Shown: one piece after another, positions 34,693 to 41,747 of the stretch
Position numbering within the stretch: the first letter of the stretch is position 1
How the letters are laid out: each line of letters begins with the position of its first letter
Source: Coraliomargarita sp965656715
Lineage (GTDB): Bacteria; Verrucomicrobiota; Verrucomicrobiia; Opitutales; Coraliomargaritaceae
Direction of reading: 5' to 3'
DNA length: 64,000 nt
NCBI GenBank assembly: GCA_965656715.1
Contig: CBFHLR010000014.1
Span: forward strand, 17,660 to 81,659
Made by a program: the position numbers and the translations under genes
The notes under the pieces: generated by a model
The model's input: the letters and a program-made list of their open reading frames with translations, nothing else
What the model was told of the DNA's origin: nothing
The model's database searches: none

Positions 34693-35552
34693 TGGGAGCT
34701 GTCGCGACAGATGCGAGCGTGAGTCGTCCAGCCGTATCGGGTGGTGCACGTTTACGCTATGAACTTACGGACGCGGTCGGCACTCGCTTGAAGGAGCAGT
34801 GGGTGCGCCCTCCCTTGCATTTAACCAAGGCCTACCACGAGGCTGATTGGGCGGTGAGTATTTTGACGAGTCCGACGGCAGGCTTGCTCGATGGAGACGT
34901 GTTGAAAGTGGAGGCAACGGTGGCCGCGGGGGCAAAGGCGGCGCTGATTAGTCCTGCGGCATGTCGCGTGCACACCATGGAGCAGGGGCATGCGAGCGTT
35001 GAGCAGAGCTACCGAGTTGAGTCGGGTGCTGTTTTGGATGTTTGGCCAGCGCCGATGGTGTTGCAGAAGGATGCCTCTTTGAGGCAGAGCACCCGTTTGG
35101 ATGTGGCTGCGGATGCTACCGTGCTGTTGTGTGAAACGGTCAGCCCGGGGCGGGCTGCCTACGGGGAGCGCTTTGAGTTCCGCGAATGGCGCTCTCGGCT
35201 TCGTGTATACCGAGAGGGGCAGTTGCTAGCCTATGAGAATTTCAGCTGCCAGCCTGAGCGAGGTGACTTGGCTGACTGGCGAGCGCTGTATCCAGACGGA
35301 AATTACGCGAGTTTCTACTATCTCACGTCGGAGCCCTTGGGTGAGTTGGTGCAAGCGCTGCATGATTTGGAAACGCCCGGTGCCAGTATCGGTGCGAGCC
35401 CACTACGCGAAGGTGGACTCGGAATTAAAATTTTAGCGGCCGATGGCATCCAGTTGCGCAAGGCGGTGTTTCTGGTCCGCGGTCACTTGATCTCGCATTC
35501 CAAGCAGGCCTTTCCTTCGGCGCTCAAGCGCGCGCAAACCTTTTTTCATTAG
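34692..35552 (+). CDS. ureD: urease accessory protein UreD
   Basis: A protein of about 286 residues. The frame extends to 34653 inside ureG, but the ATG at 34692, overlapping the ureG stop by one base, is the likely start. UreD/UreH landmarks: TSPTAGLLDGDVL, ALISPAACRVHTM, LDVWPAPMVLQKDASLRQST and VSPGRAAYGERFEF. It forms the scaffold on apourease for UreF/UreG and contains the path for nickel. Placing ureD last, after ureEFG, is seen in several urea-operon layouts. The next gene is convergent. Confidence 0.9.
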
Positions 35553-35573
35553 GCTCTCTGGGGCTGGCAGGCG

Positions 35574-36161
35574 CTATTTCTTCTTCTGGGCGCGCAGGAA
35601 GTCGCGGCTGTTGCGACGGATCTTTTTGATGCGGGTTTCCATCTTCTTGAGGTGGCGCTTGTCCATCTTGTCGATGAAGAGCTCGCCGTTGAGGTGGTCG
35701 ACCTCGTGAAGGATGCAGCGGCCGAGTAGGCCGTCACACTCGATCTCGTGCGGGTTGCCTTCGACGTCTTGAAACTCGCACTTCACCCCGATTGGGCGAT
35801 TCACATTGCCGCGGACATCGGGAAAGGAGAGGCAGCCTTCTTCGTAAACGTCCTCCGTTGGGTCGATGATGGTGACCTTCGGATTCACGATCGCCAGCGG
35901 CATGATTAGGTCGAGCGGTGGCTGCTTCTTGTCGTAAAAGTATTGAAAGGGCACTTCGGCGCCTTCAGGGGGGCGCACGTCGACCACGCAGAGTTGAATG
36001 GCTTGGTCAATTTGTTGTGCGGCGAGTCCGATGCCTTCTTCGGCATACATGGTTTCAAACATGTCTTCGGCCAGCTGTTTGAGCTCGGCATTGAATTCGG
36101 TGACTGGTTCGCCGACTTCGCGGAGGACTGGCTCGCCGTAATGAGTGACTCGTAAACGCAT
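35574..36161 (-). CDS. def: peptide deformylase
   Basis: A 195-residue iron/zinc hydrolase that removes the formyl group from nascent N-terminal Met. All three family motifs are present: GIGLAAQQI, EEGCLSFPDV (metal-ligand Cys) and HEVDHLNGELF (HExxH with catalytic Glu). The frame can start at a GTG at 36185, but the ATG at 36161 (MRLRVTHYGEPVL) matches the family. A Lys/Arg-rich C-terminal tail (RDFLRAQKKK) extends past the core. It is convergent with ureD and 51 bp downstream of the SOUL-like gene on the same strand. Confidence 0.95.
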   Translation of the reverse strand: MRLRVTHYGEPVLREVGEPVTEFNAELKQLAEDMFETMYAEEGIGLAAQQIDQAIQLCVVDVRPPEGAEVPFQYFYDKKQPPLDLIMPLAIVNPKVTIIDPTEDVYEEGCLSFPDVRGNVNRPIGVKCEFQDVEGNPHEIECDGLLGRCILHEVDHLNGELFIDKMDKRHLKKMETRIKKIRRNSRDFLRAQKKK

Positions 36162-36212
36162 AGGGGCACGTTGGGCGTAACTCACCAGCCTGTAAAGTAT
36201 TTGCTGTGTGGC

Positions 36213-36758
36213 TTATTCGGCTGCCACGGGCGCGACTGGGATGTGGACTTCGGAGCGCTTGAGGAAGCCCAGTGTAAAGGGGCCGTTCCAGTAGATGCCG
36301 CGAGCTGCACCGGTTATCTGGTGTGTGCCTTGTGCTTGGATCCATTCCCTGAGCTGGGTCTCGGCAGATTTGAAGTTGGCTTGGCTGTAGCTGCCGCGCA
36401 CGCCGATGCTGGCGACGGTGCGCTCGGGGAGCTCCAGCACGCGGACGTCTTCGGTCGCGTTGAGCTCGCGGTTGGTGGCATCGCCGCCGATGTAGAAATA
36501 CATCACGCCGGGTTCCATCTCGGCTTCGACCGGCGTGGTCATGGCGATGTCGTTGCTTTGAATGTAGCGGAACAGCGGGCGAAAGAGGGAGTTGTTGCGC
36601 TCGAAATAACCACTGTCTGAGCTGCTGGCGATGAGCTTCGCGGCGGGCAGGATTTTAATCTCTTTTTCGCCGACTGCAGTTTTGGCAAAGGCCTGTTCGT
36701 AGGCAGTCATGGCTTGGAGGGGGAGGAGGCAGAGGAGCAGTAACTTGAGTGCGTTCAT
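36213..36758 (-). CDS. SOUL-family haem-binding-like protein, exported
   Basis: A 181-residue protein with an N-terminal signal-like segment (MNALKLLLLCLLPLQAMTA). The core FRPLFRYIQSNDIAMTTPVEAE is the hallmark of the SOUL family, followed by MYFYIGG and, near the C-terminus, ARGIYWNGPFTLGFLKRSEVHIPV, as in bacterial SOUL proteins. Family members bind haem or tetrapyrroles; no ligand residue is assigned here. Probably periplasmic. Same strand and close spacing to def, but there is no functional link. Confidence 0.8.
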   Translation of the reverse strand: MNALKLLLLCLLPLQAMTAYEQAFAKTAVGEKEIKILPAAKLIASSSDSGYFERNNSLFRPLFRYIQSNDIAMTTPVEAEMEPGVMYFYIGGDATNRELNATEDVRVLELPERTVASIGVRGSYSQANFKSAETQLREWIQAQGTHQITGAARGIYWNGPFTLGFLKRSEVHIPVAPVAAE

Positions 36759-36814
36759 GGGAACGGATCTCCTATGGGCTCAGCACCTTACACGTAATTA
36801 CCTTGGCCTTTGGG

Positions 36815-37315
36815 CTAGGGGAGTGTCAGCTCTTCGGTCAGGCTGAGCTGGCCTTGTGGGTCGCAGTTGGCGCGTAAGCCGACGAAGCCTTCACTGAACT
36901 TGTCGTAGTAGGGCCAAAGCAGGGTGCGATCAGTTTCGGGGATCTTCAGGTGGTCGATTGCTTCGCGGCTGAAGAACTGGAATTGGCCTTCGTCGATCTC
37001 TGGCGGCAGGGCAGTGATTGGCTTGGTGGCGTTGAACAGGAACATCAGCCAATGGCCGGTGCCTTCGTAACTTTTCTCCGAAATGTAGCCGAAGCAATGG
37101 ATCTCGTCGTCACTGAGTTCGATGCCGACCTCTTCCTGTGCCTCGCGCCGAGCGCACTCGTAGGGAGACTCGCCGGTGTGCATGTCGAGCTTCCCGCCGA
37201 TGGGGCTCCAGCAGCCCTTGTTGGGGGATTTGCGACGCTCGATCAGTAGATGCTCGCCGGCTTCGTTGCGTAGAAAGACGAGTGCACTGATCTTAAAAGG
37301 TAGCTCTTTAGACAT
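36815..37315 (-). CDS. Nudix hydrolase
   Basis: A 166-residue Nudix-fold protein. The Nudix box G-x5-E-x7-REAQEEVG is complete (GKLDMHTGESPYECARREA...EEVGIEL), with catalytic glutamates. It hydrolyses a nucleoside diphosphate linked to another group; the substrate cannot be told from sequence. The N-terminal strand LVFLRNEAGEHLLIERRKSPNKGCWS is typical of the MutT-like branch. It is monocistronic or distantly co-directional with the SOUL-like gene (56 bp). The start is an ATG at 37315. Confidence 0.85.
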   Translation of the reverse strand: MSKELPFKISALVFLRNEAGEHLLIERRKSPNKGCWSPIGGKLDMHTGESPYECARREAQEEVGIELSDDEIHCFGYISEKSYEGTGHWLMFLFNATKPITALPPEIDEGQFQFFSREAIDHLKIPETDRTLLWPYYDKFSEGFVGLRANCDPQGQLSLTEELTLP

Positions 37316-37546
37316 GGGATGAACTTTGATAGACTAGTTCGAGCGGCAAGTGTTTTTGACGAAAAACATCACAGTGATTTCTAGAAAAAAGCGTCTTCTC
37401 TGACGATGAACGTTTGTAATAGGGTGGTAAAGGGCCCATGAAATCAAGGCTTGGAGTGAAAAAGGAGTTGCTTTAGCACGCATGAGCCCATATCTCAGAA
37501 AGTTCATTGTCTCCAGATACCTTTAAATCTCAGCATCCCCGCTCAT

Positions 37547-38128
37547 ATGATTAAATGCCTCGTTTCTCTTTTTGGTGCGCTTGCCGTTACGGTAGGCTCA
37601 CTCTCCGCGCAAGATGTGGTCGTCGATCAGGTCAAATTTAACAAGACCCGTGACGATTGGATTCAAATCGAGATGCGTGTCACCTGTAATGGCAATTCCG
37701 CGCCGGATGCGCGCAACCCGAAGTTCCTGGAGAATATTAAGATCAAGCCCTATATCGCTTACCCAAAAGGTGAATCGGCTGACGAGTTTGTTTACTTCAC
37801 CTCTGAGGTGGAGATCATCGCCATGGAGCAGCGTGATAAGAATAACGTTTACTTTTATGTGCCGGGTCCCATCGCGAAGCGCGACAATCTGAAATACCCC
37901 AAGTATTACTACATTGAGGTCTCAGTGAATGGCACCGAGTTGCCGCCGCAGAAGACGGCGATTGGCAATATCCCTAACCTTGCCAGCTTGGAGCAAATGA
38001 AGAGCCTTACTCTCTCAGGCGCGGAGGCGAATAAAGACATGCTGCTGCCAGTGTATTATGCCCCCGTGCAATATCTGGGCAGTGTTCGTGATCTGCCAGC
38101 GTTCTTACGCCGCGATCCGAAGCAGTAA
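37547..38128 (+). CDS. Amuc_1102-like pilus-associated protein
   Basis: A 193-residue exported protein: signal peptide 1-21 (GSLSA-QD), then an all-beta domain starting VVDQVKFNKTRDDWIQIEMRV and ending in YAPVQYLGSVRDLPAFLRRD. It is first in a five-gene block whose order and sizes match the Akkermansia Amuc_1102-1098 pilus-like locus. Assignment rests on that synteny plus the short beta-rich secreted form. Its role is probably as a periplasmic or surface component of the secretin-based pilus-like machine. It is 28 bp upstream of the pilM-like gene. Confidence 0.7.
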   Translation: MIKCLVSLFGALAVTVGSLSAQDVVVDQVKFNKTRDDWIQIEMRVTCNGNSAPDARNPKFLENIKIKPYIAYPKGESADEFVYFTSEVEIIAMEQRDKNNVYFYVPGPIAKRDNLKYPKYYYIEVSVNGTELPPQKTAIGNIPNLASLEQMKSLTLSGAEANKDMLLPVYYAPVQYLGSVRDLPAFLRRDPKQ

Positions 38129-38156
38129 TTCGATTTTCTCAGCAAGCTAACCTTAC

Positions 38157-39821
38157 ATGAGCAGTTCTAAACGCTTAATTATTAACTGCGGTGCCAGTCG
38201 TGTGACGGCCGCGGTTCTTTCGTCCAGCGAAGGCAGCATCCACGTTGAACAACTCGTCACTGAGCATCTGGAATATGATTATTCCAACGAGGATGCTTGG
38301 CAAGGAGCTGTCCGCAGTGCGCTGCATTCACTCACACATGAACATAAGCTGAGTGGTAAAACCACGTTGCTGTTGCCTGGTAGCCAAGTGCTGACTCGCC
38401 CGATTCGCATTCCGCATGTGGAAGAGTCCAAGCGCGCGCAGACGATTGCATTCGAGGCTCAGCAAAACATTCCTTTTGGGCTACACGAAGTCATCTGGGA
38501 CAGCCAAGTCATCGAAGATGACGGGGTGGAAACCGAAGTGTTGTTCGTTGCCTGTAAGACCGAAGTCATCGAGGATCTCTGTAAGAGTGCCGAAGGTGCA
38601 GGCCTAGTGATTGAGCGCATCAATGCGGCGCCTTTGCTCGACTATAACGCCCTGCAGCACAGTTCGGGTGTCGATGAGGAAACACTGGTGATCAACATCG
38701 GTGCACGCTCGACCAACCTCTTGTTCTGCAACTCCGATGGTTTTTACATCCGCAATATCCAGCTCGGTGGTAACACGCTGACTCAGGGAATTGCCGATGG
38801 CGTGGGTAAGAACTTTATGCAGGCTGAAGAGTTGAAGCTTAAATTCTTCGGTGGTAAGCTAGACGTCAGTAGCGATGACTCTGGGGCCAAGCTCTTGACC
38901 TCCAGTGCGGATGCCTTCATGCGCCGCATGAATCAGGAGATCACTCGTTCGATCGTGAATTATCGCCGTCAGAAAAAAGGTGCGGCGCCAAAGCGTATCT
39001 ATCTGAGCGGCCGTGGCTCCTTGCTGACTGGGCTGGCGGAAAAGCTTTCCGAGTCGCAGAAGGTTCAAGTCGAGCTGTTTGACCCTGTTCAAACTGTGAC
39101 CTTGGATGGTGGAATCCACGAGGCGATGGACTTGCTCCGTTTGCAGACAGGTGAAATTATCGGCGCCGCTTGTCGGGAGATGGTTCCGGCGGGCGCAGGC
39201 GTCAATTTGCTGCCGACAGAGGTGCAGGACGAAATGGAGTTCGCCAAAAAGAAGCCATTGCTTCTCGTTGGTGCAATCTGCCTCGCACTGGCACCATTGC
39301 CAGCTTATCTCGGGTTTAAGGGCACGAGCGCGGAATACCGCAGTGCGATCCAAGAGGTGACCGCGAAGACCGCACCATTGACTCAGCGCCAATTGCAAAT
39401 TCAAACCAACTTGGAGCAGGCGCAGAAAGTTGCCGAGTCTATCAGCATGGTTGAAGGCTTGGTGAATACAAAAACCAATTGGATCCAGTTCTTCGCTGAG
39501 CTGCAGGACATTCTGCAAAAAGCGCAGGACGTTTGGATTGAAGACCTTGAAATCAATCGTGGTCAGACAGAGGCTGGAGCGCCTACCTACGAGCTGGTGG
39601 TATCAGGGATGACCTTGGTGCGCGAAGCAGCGAACGGACCTGATAATGTCGACCAGAACGTGCTCTCAGAAAGAATCCGTCGACTTCAGGCCAGCTTCGA
39701 AAGTTCACGTTTCGTTTCTGAAGCGAAGTCGCCGCAAATCGATTGGGAGAATCTGAACAACGGTCTCAAGGTGCTGCCTTTTGAAATCGTGCTCATCGTA
39801 GACGCCACTAAACCGCTCTAA
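38157..39821 (+). CDS. pilM: PilM-PilN-like fusion (Amuc_1101-like)
   Basis: A 554-residue protein. Residues 1-350 form an actin-like PilM domain (INCGASRVTAAVLSS; LLPGSQVLTRPIRIPHVEESKR; VINIGARSTNLLF; IYLSGRGSLLTGLAE). A TM helix at about 365-387 (LLLVGAICLALAPLPAYLG) then leads to a periplasmic coiled-coil and small domain like PilN. So PilM, normally a separate cytoplasmic protein, is fused to a PilN-like part, as in the Amuc_1101 family. It forms the inner-membrane platform of the pilus/type II-like machine. Confidence 0.85.
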   Translation: MSSSKRLIINCGASRVTAAVLSSSEGSIHVEQLVTEHLEYDYSNEDAWQGAVRSALHSLTHEHKLSGKTTLLLPGSQVLTRPIRIPHVEESKRAQTIAFEAQQNIPFGLHEVIWDSQVIEDDGVETEVLFVACKTEVIEDLCKSAEGAGLVIERINAAPLLDYNALQHSSGVDEETLVINIGARSTNLLFCNSDGFYIRNIQLGGNTLTQGIADGVGKNFMQAEELKLKFFGGKLDVSSDDSGAKLLTSSADAFMRRMNQEITRSIVNYRRQKKGAAPKRIYLSGRGSLLTGLAEKLSESQKVQVELFDPVQTVTLDGGIHEAMDLLRLQTGEIIGAACREMVPAGAGVNLLPTEVQDEMEFAKKKPLLLVGAICLALAPLPAYLGFKGTSAEYRSAIQEVTAKTAPLTQRQLQIQTNLEQAQKVAESISMVEGLVNTKTNWIQFFAELQDILQKAQDVWIEDLEINRGQTEAGAPTYELVVSGMTLVREAANGPDNVDQNVLSERIRRLQASFESSRFVSEAKSPQIDWENLNNGLKVLPFEIVLIVDATKPL

Positions 39822-39826
39822 GCCCC

Positions 39827-40810
39827 ATGACTGTATTAAAAAAGAATCCTGCTTTTTCCGCTTCGGTCGCGGTCTGCGTCTTGGCCTTTCTTGGCCTCGG
39901 CTATATGGCAATGAGCGCAAGTGGTGACCTGAAGAAATCAAAACAACGCCTTAAGTCTGCATTGCGTGAGTATAACGCGACCGCGACAGCTACTATTGCT
40001 CCAACCGAAGAGAACCTCGTCGCGTCGCAGCGAAACCTCGAAGAGCTTCAGCGTCAGTTCAGCATTGTTAGCGGTGAATTGCGTAAAGGCACTCGCCTTA
40101 CCTCGACCGATGATGGCATCGCGGTGACCACTGGCATTCGTGATTATGTTCGCAACTTCCAGCGCCAGGCTGAGAGTTATGTCGATAGCGAGGGCAACCT
40201 CTCTGAGACTGAAGTTAAGATCCCGGAAGATTTTGCATTTGGCTTCTCGGACTACTATCCGAAAACGAACATTCCCGATGATCCGCAGGAGGTAAGTTAC
40301 TTGGGCAAGCAGCGCCAAATTCTTGGCTACATGATGACGAAGCTGATGGCTGCACGCCCGACGTCGATTGAGTCCATCGAGCGTGAGCGCTACAGAGCCA
40401 ATTTAGAAGAGGGCGCCAATGCTGGTGGTTTCACCATCGATCCTTCGGTGAGCGCTGCGGTGCCAGACGCGATCAGCACGATGGCTTTCCGCATTCAATT
40501 CACAGGCTCGACCAACTCGCTCCGTCAATTTTTCAGCAACCTGAATACCTTCGATTTGCCGATCGTTGTGCGTAGTGTCGAAGTGACGCGTGCGCCAGGT
40601 GAGGGTATCAGTGTTGAGCTTGAATCTGAGGCCGGTGGCTTGGAGGATATCTTCGGTGCGTTCGGTGGGGACACGTCTCCAACAGCGAGCACAAGTGATG
40701 CCTCAAAGGAGCCGGTTATTATTGGCGACAATTCTCAATTTACCCTTGTCGTGGAATACTTCGAAGTGGCCCAGCAAGACGCAAACCAGCCAGTGGAGGA
40801 GCAGTCCTAA
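39827..40810 (+). CDS. Amuc_1100-like pilus protein
   Basis: A 327-residue protein with an N-terminal TM anchor (ASVAVCVLAFLGLGYMAMS, about 11-29), a coiled coil (about 50-85) and a C-terminal domain with PilO-like beta-alpha pattern (MAFRIQFTGSTNSLRQFFSNLN...DLPIVVRSVEVTRAPG). Length, position between the Amuc_1101-like and Amuc_1099-like genes and architecture match Amuc_1100, the Akkermansia outer-surface protein known to engage TLR2. Here, in an apparently free-living organism, the likely role is as a PilO-type periplasmic link to the secretin. It starts 5 bp after the pilM-like gene. Confidence 0.78.
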   Translation: MTVLKKNPAFSASVAVCVLAFLGLGYMAMSASGDLKKSKQRLKSALREYNATATATIAPTEENLVASQRNLEELQRQFSIVSGELRKGTRLTSTDDGIAVTTGIRDYVRNFQRQAESYVDSEGNLSETEVKIPEDFAFGFSDYYPKTNIPDDPQEVSYLGKQRQILGYMMTKLMAARPTSIESIERERYRANLEEGANAGGFTIDPSVSAAVPDAISTMAFRIQFTGSTNSLRQFFSNLNTFDLPIVVRSVEVTRAPGEGISVELESEAGGLEDIFGAFGGDTSPTASTSDASKEPVIIGDNSQFTLVVEYFEVAQQDANQPVEEQS

Positions 40811-40816
40811 TTTCGT

Positions 40817-41713
40817 ATGAACAAGCATTACGATAAACTTGTATTGTTAGTGGCACTCTGCGCCTTGATTGCTGGCGCGGTCCTCTATGTGAATCAGGCG
40901 GGGCCTCAGAACCGCAAAGCTAAATCACTCGGTGATGGTGCATATCCGTCAGTTGCGGTTCCAGCGATGGAACTCAGCACAGTCGATTGGACGGCTCCGC
41001 TCCCTCAGCAGCCTAGCGGCTTTAAGTATGAAGTCTTTACTCCTTTTAAGATCTATATTGAGCCGAAGACTGGTGAGTTTACACAGGACAGGCCTGGGCC
41101 AATCGTGGTGGATCCTTGCATCTGGGATGCGATTCTAGTCTCGATGATTCGTGAGCCGTATCGCATCCAGCTTGAAGGCTTCATTGACGAAGGCGAAGGC
41201 AACGTGCTCTTCTTGTTCCACGATGTGGAGCTGCGTAAGACCGTTCGTGCGCGCAACGGCAAAGAATCTGCGGGTGCCACGGCATCCGAATTCAGGGTAA
41301 CCGCCGCTGAAGTGAAGTTGGTCGAAGGTGACGACGGCAGCCGCACTCGTGTGGCAACTGCGACGATTGTCGATCTTCGCACCAACGAGGCAAAGACGCT
41401 CATACACCGCGAACTCCTGTTCGAAGATGCGGTAACTATTATGGTTGCTTCAGATAAGGATAGCAGCTTCCAAGCCGAGCTGAGTGCCGTGGGAGATACC
41501 TTCACCACCGAGCACGGTAGCTACACCTTGCAGGAAATAAATCTTGAAGAATCCACGATTACCGTCGAGAAAGCTGCAACGGAGGATTGTGAACTCGAAA
41601 CGAAAGTCCTTGCACAACAAGCACCAGCAGCAAACGAACCAAGCACCATTGAAGATGAAATCACGGATCCGTCGATCGCACCGGATACCGCATTTGATCT
41701 ATTTTTTCAGTAA
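40817..41713 (+). CDS. Amuc_1099-like pilus-system protein
   Basis: A 298-residue protein with an N-terminal membrane anchor (LVLLVALCALIAGAVLYV, about 8-25) and a mainly beta periplasmic region (YEVFTPFKIYIEP, YRIQLEGFIDEGEGNVLFLF). It has a C-terminal domain with a PilP-like feel (VGDTFTTEHGSYTLQEINLEE). It lies 6 bp after the Amuc_1100-like gene. It probably acts as the pilotin or PilP-type connector to the outer-membrane secretin. Assignment rests mostly on synteny. Confidence 0.72.
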   Translation: MNKHYDKLVLLVALCALIAGAVLYVNQAGPQNRKAKSLGDGAYPSVAVPAMELSTVDWTAPLPQQPSGFKYEVFTPFKIYIEPKTGEFTQDRPGPIVVDPCIWDAILVSMIREPYRIQLEGFIDEGEGNVLFLFHDVELRKTVRARNGKESAGATASEFRVTAAEVKLVEGDDGSRTRVATATIVDLRTNEAKTLIHRELLFEDAVTIMVASDKDSSFQAELSAVGDTFTTEHGSYTLQEINLEESTITVEKAATEDCELETKVLAQQAPAANEPSTIEDEITDPSIAPDTAFDLFFQ

Positions 41714-41747
41714 CCTTTAACAAACAGCAAACACGCTTAACTCGAAT